Assembly: GCA_003155465.1 (NCBI GenBank)
Contig: PMCR01000595.1
Coordinates: 1 to 11,996 of the forward strand
Source of the DNA: Myxococcales bacterium
GTDB taxonomy: Bacteria > Myxococcota > Polyangia > Fen-1088
Reading direction: 5' to 3'
Length of the DNA: 11,996 bases
Numbering within the stretch: the stretch's first letter is position 1; each line of letters begins with the position of its first letter. The notes under the pieces were generated by a model, which ran no database searches, was not told the origin of the DNA, and saw only the letters and a list, made by a program, of their open reading frames with translations. A program made the position numbers and the translations under genes. Shown piece after piece: positions 4,256-11,745 of this stretch.

Positions 4256-6280
4256 GGAACGCCGGAGGACGCAGTCGCGCAGCCCGGCGAGCGCTCGCGC
4301 GAGGGTCGGCTCGTCGATGGCCGTCGCGCGCCGGATCTCCTCCACCACTGCTGGCGCTCGGCCCATGTCGTCGCGCCGCAAGTGAAAACCGTCGAGAGAC
4401 GCCAACGCATCCGCCAATCTGATGGCGTTGCCGAGTGACCAGCCGGGCATGGCTTCACTGCCGGCGCGTTCGATAGCTTGCGCCGCAGAGTCGGAAAGCT
4501 GCCAGGCACACGCCACCCGCGCGCCAGCCGGCGCCGAGGTGACTTCGATGCATGCGACCATCACATCATCGGATACTAAGCGGCGACCTTTAGTGCTGGC
4601 CATCTGCCGCTCAACGTCGAGCAAGAGTGCGCCCACCACAGGCTTTCCGGTGTCGTGCAGCAGTCCCGCGAGAAAGGCTTCTGCGGCAGTCGCGTCGTCG
4701 CATCCATGCGCCTGCATCAGCCTCTGTGTCAGCAGGGCGACGGCGACGGCGTGGTGCCAGGGCTGCTTGAACAGATCGGCGATGCGGGACTCGCTCGATT
4801 CCAAGACCGGGCGCGCAGCAATCTCCAGAAAAGCCGTGCGCAGGCCGGTCGCGCCCAAGCGCCGGATGGCTTGTTCTGCGTTGTGCGCAGGCGAGCGCGA
4901 AGGGCCTGTGCCGTTGGCCACCTGTACCACGCGCGCGGCCAGGCGTGGCTCTTCGGCCAGGATCGCGGCCATACCCCCGAACGAGAACTCGGGCAGAGCG
5001 GCCAACTCCAGGCAACGCAGCATGCGGGCCGAAAGCTGGGGCAGTGGTAGACCGCCGTGCTGAATGCGCGAGCGCACGATCTCGACCAGACGCGCGGCGA
5101 GGGCCTGCTTGTTGATCCGTTCAGCGGTCGGAGTCGGCGTAGGCCCGGGCGTGACCAGCGCCGCCACCGGCGCGGCTGGCGCCGGGCGAGCAGCCGGGGC
5201 CAGCGCGAGCGGCGGCGGGGTCACACCCAAGACAGTGGGCAAACCGGAGAGCATGGTCGCCCCCAGGGATTCCTGTGTCGACGCGGGGACCGTGGTCGGC
5301 GGCCTGCCGGCTCTCGTCTCCGCGGGCGGGTGCGGCGCGACCTCGGCAGCCGAAACGCCGGCAACGGCTGCCAGGAGGGCGTCACGAAACTCGCGCATGC
5401 TGGCAAACCGACGCTCTCGTTGTTTCTCGAGCGCGCGAAGTATGACCGCGCCTACGACCAGCGGCAGCGCCGGATTGAGCGCACAAGGGGCCGGCGGCGT
5501 GGCTTGCACGTGCATGATGATCAGGCGGCCCGCCGTGTCCGCGTCGAACGGGCGCTGGCCCGTCATCATTTGATAGGTCACGACCCCCAGCGCGTAGATG
5601 TCGCTGCGATGGTCCAGGTTGGCGTCGCCCAAGCACTGCTCAGGCGACATGTACGCCGGAGTCCCGATAATGGCACCACACGCGGTTCGGTGTCCGGACA
5701 CTTGGTCGCGGGTCGCGGTCAGCTTGGCGATGCCAAAGTCCAACACCTTGACGAAGTCCGGATAGTCCGGGTGCCGGCACAGGAAGATGTTGGCCGGCTT
5801 CAGATCGCGGTGGACCATGCCGTGCTCGTGGGCCGCGCCCACCGCAGAGGCGATCTGGGCCACGATCTGGGCGGCACTGGCCGGGTCGAGGGCGCCGCCG
5901 CGGACCAGCCGCTCTTCCAGCGTCTCGCCCTCCAGCAGTTCCATCACGATGTAGGGCTGGCTGCCGAACTGGCCGAAGTCAGTCACCTCGACGATGTTGG
6001 GATGGCGGATGTCGTTGACCGCGCGGGCCTCGTTGAAGAAGCGCGACACGACGTCCTTGTCCGAAGCGACCTCCGCAGCAAGCACCTTGATGGCGGCCTT
6101 GCGTCCAATCAGCACATGCTCGGCACTGTACACCTGGCCCATGCCACCCTCGCCCAGCAACCCGGTGACGCGAAACGAGCCCAGGGTCTGGCCGATGATC
6201 GATGGGGCGCCCGCCGCTCCGCTCAAGCTGCGGGCGTCCATCCCGGTACACATCTCCACGGTCGGTCCGACGCTGGGCAT
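4253..6280 (-). CDS. Eukaryote-type Ser/Thr protein kinase fused to a C-terminal HDOD domain
   Basis: Predicted to phosphorylate Ser/Thr on partner proteins. The kinase domain (about 36-305 of 675) has all key elements: Gly loop GEGGMGQV (43-50), K65 in AAIKVL, E84 in helix C, HRDLKPAN (157-164), DFG (181-183) and GTPAYMSPEQ (206-215), so it should be active. A Pro/Ala/Thr-rich linker (about 311-388) with no membrane helix leads to an HDOD domain (about 405-605), shown by AAILAEEPRLAARVVQVAN, AIRRLGATGLRTA, WHHAVAVALL (508-517) and AGLLHDTGK (538-546). The late histidines usual in HDOD proteins are missing around CAWQLSDSAAQAI, so hydrolase activity is not expected; protein-protein sensing is more likely. 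The ATG at 6280 has no clear Shine-Dalgarno; ATGs at codons 10 and 14 are alternatives that keep the kinase intact. It is divergent from the histidine kinase/HDOD operon and precedes the FHA-activator pair. Confidence 0.93.
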   Translation of the reverse strand: MPSVGPTVEMCTGMDARSLSGAAGAPSIIGQTLGSFRVTGLLGEGGMGQVYSAEHVLIGRKAAIKVLAAEVASDKDVVSRFFNEARAVNDIRHPNIVEVTDFGQFGSQPYIVMELLEGETLEERLVRGGALDPASAAQIVAQIASAVGAAHEHGMVHRDLKPANIFLCRHPDYPDFVKVLDFGIAKLTATRDQVSGHRTACGAIIGTPAYMSPEQCLGDANLDHRSDIYALGVVTYQMMTGQRPFDADTAGRLIIMHVQATPPAPCALNPALPLVVGAVILRALEKQRERRFASMREFRDALLAAVAGVSAAEVAPHPPAETRAGRPPTTVPASTQESLGATMLSGLPTVLGVTPPPLALAPAARPAPAAPVAALVTPGPTPTPTAERINKQALAARLVEIVRSRIQHGGLPLPQLSARMLRCLELAALPEFSFGGMAAILAEEPRLAARVVQVANGTGPSRSPAHNAEQAIRRLGATGLRTAFLEIAARPVLESSESRIADLFKQPWHHAVAVALLTQRLMQAHGCDDATAAEAFLAGLLHDTGKPVVGALLLDVERQMASTKGRRLVSDDVMVACIEVTSAPAGARVACAWQLSDSAAQAIERAGSEAMPGWSLGNAIRLADALASLDGFHLRRDDMGRAPAVVEEIRRATAIDEPTLARALAGLRDCVLRRS

Positions 6281-6323
6281 GTTACCAGGGCTATCGGCTC
6301 ATTTCGCCATTAGCTTGCGTGGA

Positions 6324-6340
6324 TGCACGAACCAGGCCGA
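6324..6340 (-). promoter_or_regulatory. Weak sigma-54-like element before the kinase-HDOD gene
   Basis: On the minus strand the sequence is TCGGCCTGGTTCGTGCA, with GG-N10-GC spacing and 10 of 14 specified consensus positions. The predicted start near 6313 would give a 33-base leader. A match this weak can occur by chance in GC-rich DNA. It is listed because a GTC-N8-GAC-like site lies about 87 bp upstream, as at the FHA operon. Confidence 0.25.
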
Positions 6341-6393
6341 TTGGCTTGGACGCGCAGCCGTCGAAGTCTTGACACCCTCACTTAGGAATCGAG

Positions 6394-6407
6394 GACGGCG
6401 CGCCGAC
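6394..6407. promoter_or_regulatory. GTCGG-N4-CCGAC-like palindrome in the divergent intergenic region
   Basis: On the minus strand GTCGG CGCG CCGTC, one base from the inverted repeats at 4173 and 4209; the inner 10 bases (6396-6405) are a perfect palindrome. It lies between the kinase-HDOD gene and the histidine kinase operon and could serve either. GC-rich palindromes are also common by chance in such DNA. Confidence 0.3.
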
Positions 6408-6453
6408 AATCTAGTGGAAGGCAGGTCCGGTCCAAGGTCCTAGGCAAATTCGC

Positions 6454-8223
6454 ATGCAGGCCATGAAGATCCTCCAACCGCGCTATCTTTATCGACTCCT
6501 AGGGGGCGGCGGTTTCGTTGCGACAGCCATCATGCTTTGTGTCGTACGGGGCCCGACGGTCGCGGTGGGGGTCCTGGCGCTCTCTGCCTTCGGATTCGTC
6601 GTCGGCTACACGCTCAAACGCACAGCGAGCCACAGCCGGGTGGGGTCGGCCACGTTGCGCCTGGCCGCGGTGGAGGCAAAGGCCGACGAACGATTGATCA
6701 GCCTGGTCGAGGTTGCGCCCGAGCCGGTCCTGATGTGCGCCGGCGGCCGCGTTGTCTACGCCAACCGGGCTGCGGTAACCGCGCTTCATTGTGACAGCGC
6801 GGAAGAGCTGACGACCCGCGATTTTTTCGACTTGCTCGAAGGCAAGGATCGGGACTTCATGGCCGAACGCCTGCGCGAGATGCTGTCGAGCGGACGGCCG
6901 GCGCCGTCGGCCGAGGTTGCCTTTCTGTGCCGCGACGGAAGCCGTGCCACCCTGGACGTGTTCTATCTGCTCACCGAGTTTCACGATGAACGGGCGATTG
7001 TTCTGCTCTGCCGTGATGTCACTGAACGCAAGCAGCTTCAGGGTCACCTGATGCTGGCTGACAGGCTGGCGTCGCTCGGAACACTGGCCGCCGGTGTGGC
7101 ACACGAGATCAACAACCCGCTTCTCTACGTGAGCATGAACCTGGAGTACGTGACCAGCGAGTTGCAGAGAATTGTCGGCCAACTGGCCAGCGGGGGCGCC
7201 CACAAAGCGTCCGAGACGGTGCCGCAACTCGAAGCCCTGGACCGGCCGCTGCACGAGGCACGCGAGGGCGCCCAGCGCGTGAAGGACATCGTGCGTGACC
7301 TGCGCTCGTTCTCGACCGGCGGCGGGGGCGAGCGGGTCTGGCCGGTCGACATCTCGGCCATCATGGAATCCGCCCTGCGCATGGCGCGCAACGAGATCAA
7401 GTACCGCGCCGAGGTCGTGCGCCAGTATGGCGAGACGCCCATGGTCGACGCCAACGAGTCGCGCATGGCGCAGGTGTTTCTCAATCTGCTCATCAATGCC
7501 GCCCAGGCAATCCCTGAAGGCAACGTGCCCAACAACGAGATCCGCATTTCCACCACCACCGACCGGATGGGTCGCGCCGTCATTCAGGTCCAGGACACCG
7601 GCGTGGGAATCCCAACCGACGTCATGCCACGGATCTTCGACCCCTTCTTCACCACCAAAGCGGTTGGCAAGGGAACCGGACTCGGCCTGGCCATCGTCCA
7701 CCGCATCGTGACGGCGATCAAGGGTGAGATCTACATTGAAAGCCAGGTGGGCTCGGGAACCACCGTGCGCCTGGTCCTGCCGCCGGCCCTGGGTTCCCCC
7801 CAGGCCACCGAGGCAAAGCCGCTTTCTCCCCACGACGTGGGCGTGCGCGACGAGCGTCGCTTGCGCGTCTTGCTGATTGACGACGAGACCGCCCTGGGTA
7901 CGTCGCTGCGTCGCTGTATCAGCCGGTATTGGAATGCGAGTTTCGTCAACGACGGTCGCCAGGCCCTGGAGCTTCTGCGCCACGACTGCGGCTACGACGT
8001 CATCGTGTGCGACCTCATGATGCCTGAGGTGACGGGCATGGACATCTATGAGGAGCTGGTCCAATCCAAGCCGGATCTGTCGAAACGAATGTTGTTCATG
8101 ACCGGCGGGGCTTTCACCGAACGGGCGCGCACCTTCCTCGAAAGCGTGCCCAATCGTCACCTGGACAAGCCATTCGACCTGGCCCAACTGGAAGCCGCTG
8201 TTCGTTCAGTGGCGGCCAACTGA
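6454..8223 (+). CDS. Membrane-bound PAS hybrid sensor histidine kinase with C-terminal receiver
   Basis: Autophosphorylates on His and passes phosphate to its own receiver Asp. Two hydrophobic helices (about 20-31 and 35-51) with almost no loop anchor it, so it has no periplasmic sensor and probably senses through the cytoplasmic PAS domain (about 80-190, ending [12 protein letters not shown]). The HisKA H-box is GVAHEINNP with H217. The ATPase domain has N-box [12 protein letters not shown] (342-353), G1 DTGVGIP (381-387), F-box FDPFFTTK (395-402) and G2 GTGLGLAI (407-414). The receiver (about 469-587) keeps D476/D477, phosphoacceptor D520 in VCDLMMPE and K572 in DKPF. It looks fully functional. 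The ATG at 6454 has a weak AGG upstream; the ATG at 6463 is a close alternative. It is the first gene of an operon in which an HDOD gene follows after 6 bases, recalling receiver-HDOD fusions seen elsewhere. Confidence 0.95.
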   Translation: MQAMKILQPRYLYRLLGGGGFVATAIMLCVVRGPTVAVGVLALSAFGFVVGYTLKRTASHSRVGSATLRLAAVEAKADERLISLVEVAPEPVLMCAGGRVVYANRAAVTALHCDSAEELTTRDFFDLLEGKDRDFMAERLREMLSSGRPAPSAEVAFLCRDGSRATLDVFYLLTEFHDERAIVLLCRDVTERKQLQGHLMLADRLASLGTLAAGVAHEINNPLLYVSMNLEYVTSELQRIVGQLASGGAHKASETVPQLEALDRPLHEAREGAQRVKDIVRDLRSFSTGGGGERVWPVDISAIMESALRMARNEIKYRAEVVRQYGETPMVDANESRMAQVFLNLLINAAQAIPEGNVPNNEIRISTTTDRMGRAVIQVQDTGVGIPTDVMPRIFDPFFTTKAVGKGTGLGLAIVHRIVTAIKGEIYIESQVGSGTTVRLVLPPALGSPQATEAKPLSPHDVGVRDERRLRVLLIDDETALGTSLRRCISRYWNASFVNDGRQALELLRHDCGYDVIVCDLMMPEVTGMDIYEELVQSKPDLSKRMLFMTGGAFTERARTFLESVPNRHLDKPFDLAQLEAAVRSVAAN

Positions 8224-8229
8224 GGACGC

Positions 8230-9168
8230 ATGACCGCCATGGTAAAACTGTCGACATCGCTTCTTGAAGAGCTTTGGTTTGCCGAGGACGATCCGGCTGC
8301 CGCTGACGCCAAGGCGGCCGAGAGCCTTGCCGCCCACTTGGCCGAGATTGAAGGGTTGCGGCCCTTCCCGGTGGTGGTGCAGAAGGTGATTGCTTGCGTC
8401 TCGCGCCCTGACTTCAGGATGGAGCAGGTGCGCGATCTCATCGAGGAGGATCCGGCCCTGGCCGCCCGCATCCTCCGAGTTGCCAATTCGGTTGCGTTCC
8501 AAACCCATGTGCCCTGCGCCTCGATCCAGGAAGCCATTGTCAGGATGGGTGCCCGCACGGTGACTGACCTGGCGAGCGGCATGGCGACCATGACGGCCTT
8601 TTCCGACCTCAAGGGTGCGGGCAAGATCGTGCGCGAGCACTGTGTGGGAACGGCAGCCATCGTGCGCGCGCTGACCTACCGCATGAGCGACGAGACCGCC
8701 CCTTCGGTGGCCTTCCTGGCGGGCCTTCTGCACGACATCGGAAAGCTCCTCATCATGCAGACCCGCCACCAGAGCTACACGGAGTTGGTGGCGACCGCGG
8801 CCGGGACTACCGACGAACTCCACCTTCGGGAACGCGAATTCCTCGGCTACGATCACGCGGTGCTGGGCGGGCATGTCCTGGCCAGGTGGCGCCTGCCCGA
8901 TCCAGTGCCCAGGGTAGTGGCCTTGCACCACCAACCCGCGCGCGCCTATCAGAAACCAGGCCCGGTGGCGGTCCTGGTGGCCGTCCTGCGTGTCGCGGAC
9001 GTGATCGACACCCTGACCCGCGGTGACAAGCCGATCGACGGCGTCACGGTCAAGCGCCTGGCCGGCGGCTCGGATGCGGTTCGCGCTGGCCTCCGGGAAG
9101 GCGATATTGCGGAGGTGTCTTCCGAGGCGCCCAAGCTTCGCGGTGAGGCCCTGATGCTCTTTGGTTAG
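8230..9168 (+). CDS. HDOD-domain signalling protein 1
   Basis: HDOD proteins are HD-superfamily relatives that generally act as non-catalytic regulators in two-component, chemotaxis and motility signalling. The HDOD domain covers about residues 40-235 of 312, with LIEEDPALAARILRVANS (70-87), AIVRMGARTVTDLASG and AGLLHDIGKLL (164-174), then YDHAVLGGHVLARW and ALHHQP (231-236). It is the most canonical of the set: H137, H168-D169 and a late Asp in RVADVID (D257) are all present, so a residual HD-type metal site cannot be excluded. The C-terminal 60 residues continue as an HDOD-like helical tail. GAGGA overlaps the histidine kinase stop, 3 bases before the ATG at 8230. Translational coupling to the receiver makes it the likely direct partner of that receiver (inference). 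Confidence 0.93.
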   Translation: MTAMVKLSTSLLEELWFAEDDPAAADAKAAESLAAHLAEIEGLRPFPVVVQKVIACVSRPDFRMEQVRDLIEEDPALAARILRVANSVAFQTHVPCASIQEAIVRMGARTVTDLASGMATMTAFSDLKGAGKIVREHCVGTAAIVRALTYRMSDETAPSVAFLAGLLHDIGKLLIMQTRHQSYTELVATAAGTTDELHLREREFLGYDHAVLGGHVLARWRLPDPVPRVVALHHQPARAYQKPGPVAVLVAVLRVADVIDTLTRGDKPIDGVTVKRLAGGSDAVRAGLREGDIAEVSSEAPKLRGEALMLFG

Positions 9169-9186
9169 CGGCGAGGGACACGGACC

Positions 9187-10158
9187 ATGAGTTACACCAA
9201 CACTCTCAACTACGGCCGCGGCCAGTACTCCATTGGAGACGATGGAATTCTGGTCGAGTCGGCTGCGGAGTTCGCGGCGCGCCTGCGCGCTCATTTTGCC
9301 TCGCCCGGCTACACGCCTCCTCTCTTGCCTGCGGTGGCTCTCGAAGTACACGCGCTGGCCCAGCAGTCGAATGTCGACGCGGCCAAGGTCGTGGAGGTGA
9401 TGAGAAGGGACCCCATGCTGGCGGGGCGCGTGCTCAAGATCGCACAGTCGGCGGCCTTTGCGCCCGTGGGTACCATCACCTCGCTGCTGGACGCGGTGGT
9501 ACGTCTGGGTCTGCGCAACCTATCGGAGATCGCCTGGGAGGTGTCTCTAGGCATGCGCGTCTTTCGCTCGCACGCCTACGCCGAAGCGATGGAGATCGTG
9601 CGCCGCCACAGCACCGCCTGCGCGTATCTGGCCCGCATGGTGTCCGGGTTCACCTCCATCGCCTCGGAGTATGCCTTTCTGTGTGGGCTGCTGCACGACA
9701 TCGGGATGGCGGCGGCACTCACCGTGCTAGGCGAACAGAAGGTCACCGCAGCGGGATTCGACCCAACCCTGCTGGGGCCGGCTTTGCAACAGTGCCACCA
9801 GGAGGCCTCCGGCGTGGTGGCCGGTCTGTGGAAGCTGCCTGCCGACGTGCAGCTTGTGCTGAGCCACCACCACGATGTGCTGATCGACGGATTCGTCCAC
9901 CCGCTGGCCGCGGTGGTGGCGATTGCTGAAGAGCTGACACGCGGTCTGGGGTTGGGCATCGTTCTTTCCGGCCATGACTGCGATGTGACCAGCGACACCG
10001 CTTTGGCCCATGCCCGCACTGCCTTGGGGTTCGACCACGCGCGCATGGACAAGTTGGGCCAGGAGGCCAAGAAACTGATTTCCACCCTCGAGCGCGGCGC
10101 CGCCATCGCGGCAGTGGCATCGGCAGATCGACCCAAAGCCCAGAGGTCCAGACGATGA
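9187..10158 (+). CDS. HDOD-domain signalling protein 2
   Basis: A 323-residue HDOD protein. Residues 1-45 are unassigned. The HDOD domain (about 45-250) shows MRRDPMLAGRVLKIAQSAAF (72-91), AVVRLGLRNLSEIAW, H141, CGLLHDIGMAAA (166-177), H204 and a LSHHHDV run (225-231). The late Asp of HD enzymes is replaced by Glu in VAIAEEL, consistent with a non-catalytic regulator. The C-terminus is Arg/Lys-rich (RPKAQRSRR). GAGGG lies 9 bases before the ATG at 9187, and 18 bases separate it from the preceding HDOD gene. Its stop overlaps the next start as ATGA, so translation is coupled. It is not a recent duplicate of its neighbours: shared residues are mostly the family signatures. Confidence 0.92.
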   Translation: MSYTNTLNYGRGQYSIGDDGILVESAAEFAARLRAHFASPGYTPPLLPAVALEVHALAQQSNVDAAKVVEVMRRDPMLAGRVLKIAQSAAFAPVGTITSLLDAVVRLGLRNLSEIAWEVSLGMRVFRSHAYAEAMEIVRRHSTACAYLARMVSGFTSIASEYAFLCGLLHDIGMAAALTVLGEQKVTAAGFDPTLLGPALQQCHQEASGVVAGLWKLPADVQLVLSHHHDVLIDGFVHPLAAVVAIAEELTRGLGLGIVLSGHDCDVTSDTALAHARTALGFDHARMDKLGQEAKKLISTLERGAAIAAVASADRPKAQRSRR

Positions 10159-11429
10159 CAGCCAGCGAGCTCCTAGCTCTTTCGTCCACAAAGGCCGCTT
10201 TGCGACCGGTCGCAGCGCAGGTAGACTGTCGTGCGGTGACCGACGCGCTTGACCTGATTCCCCGCGTTATCGATCTGATGAATCGGAATGCCTTGCGCAT
10301 TCCGCCCTATCCGGCAGTGGCGGTGCGCCTACGCCGGGTCATCGCCCGAGGCGACTATGGAATTGGTGAGCTGGAGCGAGTTGCCGGCGAAGATCAGAGC
10401 CTGGCCGCGACGCTGCTCCGCTATGCCAACTCCGCGGTCTACCGTCGGGTCACGCCCACCACCACCCTGGGCGCGGCCATCATGCGCATCGGCGCCACCG
10501 AGGTGGCGCGTATCGCCCTGGCATTGAGCGTGGGCGGATTCGCGGTCCAGAATGGACCCCTGGCCGAAGTTCGCTTCCGGGTCTGGCGACAGTCGCTGGT
10601 AGCGGCGTTGTGCTGTCGGGCCTTGGCCTACTGGCGCCAGACCGACGCTGAAGAAGCCTATGTGTGTGGGCTGCTGCACGACTTCGGCCGGGTGGTGGCG
10701 GTAGCCGGGTTCGAAGACATCATGGGGCGCACGCACGACAAGCGAGTCTTGTCCGAGCAATGCTGGGCGGACGCGGTCGAACAGGTGCACGTCAAGATAG
10801 GCATGCTCACCGCCCAGCGCTGGAACCTTTCACCCTTGCTCTCTTCAGTGATCGCAAATCATCACGCGCCGGAGCGAGCGAGCGCGTATCGGCCCATGGT
10901 GGACATCGTCGTCGTGGCCGACAAGCTGGTGGAAGCCTTGGAAAGGGAGCCCCATCCGAATACCAGCGACTTGATGAAGGCGGCGCCCTTGCGGGCCGAC
11001 GAGGCCGAGTACATGGTGACCATCCTGTCCACCGTGGCCGCATCGGTCAGCGCCATCGACGAGACCACCGCAGTTCCCGAAGTCGAAGCAGCGCAGACGA
11101 CCAGCCAGGTGGCGCGGCCGCCGAGCGCGCTCGCTCCGCCGCACAAGCCGATCGACCTGAAGGTGGGTCTTCTGCGTTCAAGCGGCAACGTCCCCTGCCA
11201 GGGCACCTACCTGTCGCGCGACGGAATCGCCTTTGTCGGCAAGATCAAGATTCGCGAGAACAGCATGATCCGGCTCGCGGTGGAGACGCCCAAGCAGCCG
11301 CTCGATGTGTGGGCCGTGGTTGCGCGTTGCGAACCCGAGGGCGATGCCAGCCGTATTGAGGCCCGTCTGTTCGCGGTAGCGCCTGAGTTGCAGTCGGCCT
11401 GGTCCCGGCTTTTCGCGTCGGTAGCGTAG
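10155..11429 (+). CDS. HDOD protein 3 with C-terminal PilZ-like domain
   Basis: A 424-residue protein. The HDOD domain (about 48-260) shows VAGEDQSLAATLLRYANSAV (76-95), AIMRIGATEVARIAL, CGLLHDFGRVVA (171-182), VHVKIGMLTAQRW (211-223) and NHHAPE (235-240). The first HD histidine, present in the sister proteins, is replaced here (VWRQSLVAA). An Ala/Pro/Thr-rich linker (about 300-330) leads to a beta-rich module (about 332-420): VGLLRSSGNVPCQGTYLSRDGIAFVG, given here as VGLLRSSG and TYLSRDGIAFVG, then a basic and hydrophobic strand set ending AWSRLF. LSRDG resembles the PilZ (D/N)xSxxG motif, but no clear RxxxR is seen, so cyclic-di-GMP binding is uncertain. It overlaps the previous gene by 4 bases (ATGA) and is the last gene of the operon. 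Confidence 0.88.
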   Translation: MTASELLALSSTKAALRPVAAQVDCRAVTDALDLIPRVIDLMNRNALRIPPYPAVAVRLRRVIARGDYGIGELERVAGEDQSLAATLLRYANSAVYRRVTPTTTLGAAIMRIGATEVARIALALSVGGFAVQNGPLAEVRFRVWRQSLVAALCCRALAYWRQTDAEEAYVCGLLHDFGRVVAVAGFEDIMGRTHDKRVLSEQCWADAVEQVHVKIGMLTAQRWNLSPLLSSVIANHHAPERASAYRPMVDIVVVADKLVEALEREPHPNTSDLMKAAPLRADEAEYMVTILSTVAASVSAIDETTAVPEVEAAQTTSQVARPPSALAPPHKPIDLKVGLLRSSGNVPCQGTYLSRDGIAFVGKIKIRENSMIRLAVETPKQPLDVWAVVARCEPEGDASRIEARLFAVAPELQSAWSRLFASVA

Positions 11430-11745
11430 CGACTCCTCCGTCCACTCCTGAAACAGCGGGATGCGGTGTGGGTGGCGGTCACGTTGACAGGGGACGGTGA
11501 AAAACGTGGCTGATTTCGAGGAGCCCGACAGATACCGCAGAACAGCGGCGTCATGACCCAATCAACACGGTCGAGCCGCGGAGCCGGCGTACGGCCTGTC
11601 GGTCACCGCACCAACAACGCATCGATTCCACGCCGGCTCGCTGCGGCATCCAGATCCATGAGCCCCTATCATGGCACAAGTCACTGCATCCAGTGTTATC
11701 GTCAGGAACGTCCTGGCGTTCTGGGCACTTCCAAAGGGGAACCTC
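11430..11745. other. Intergenic region after the HDOD operon (316 bp, no gene seen)
   Basis: I find no convincing gene here: the open frame beginning at 11553 continues out of frame through the signal peptide of the next gene. The region holds a TTGACA (11484-11489) without a matching -10 box, a G-rich GGGGACGGTG stretch followed by an A-run (11490-11504), a long imperfect inverted repeat (11575-11647), a TATCAT -10-like hexamer (11667-11672) without a -35 partner, and a small CAGGA-N3-TCCTG repeat (11703-11715). No intrinsic terminator with a T-run follows the operon. Confidence 0.6.
11575..11647. repeat. Long imperfect inverted repeat downstream of the HDOD operon
   Basis: GAGCCGGCGT (11581-11590) is perfectly repeated in reverse complement at 11630-11639. 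A further 5-bp GCCGC/GCGGC pair (11575-11579 with 11643-11647) is separated by a small internal loop, and the apical loop is 39 bases. It may be a structured 3' or 5' untranslated element, a remnant of a small palindromic mobile element, or chance pairing in GC-rich DNA. Confidence 0.45.

Noticed and set aside
6291..6298. Sigma-28-like GCCGATAG box before the kinase-HDOD gene (minus strand)
   Set aside because: The -10 box matches 7 of 8 positions, but no TAAAG-type -35 box lies at the required distance and the start would fall almost on the ATG.
5057..6313. 418-codon plus-strand frame opposite the Ser/Thr kinase
   Set aside because: The minus strand carries all kinase motifs in order; the plus-strand product is Arg/Gly-rich shadow sequence.
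6369..6374. Perfect TTGACA upstream of the histidine kinase gene
   Set aside because: No acceptable -10 box lies 16-18 bases downstream; the nearest AT-rich hexamer (GACAAT, 6405) is 30 bases away.
6499..8187. 562-codon minus-strand frame opposite the histidine kinase
   Set aside because: The plus strand encodes every histidine kinase and receiver motif; the antisense product has no domain signature.
8206..9351. 381-codon minus-strand frame opposite the first HDOD gene
   Set aside because: It is antisense to an HDOD domain with intact signatures and spans two genes of the operon.
11672..11688. Sigma-54-like TGGCAC...CTGCA before the secreted FG-GAP gene
   Set aside because: The spacing between the GG and GC doublets is one base too long, and sigma-54 promoters tolerate little spacing change.
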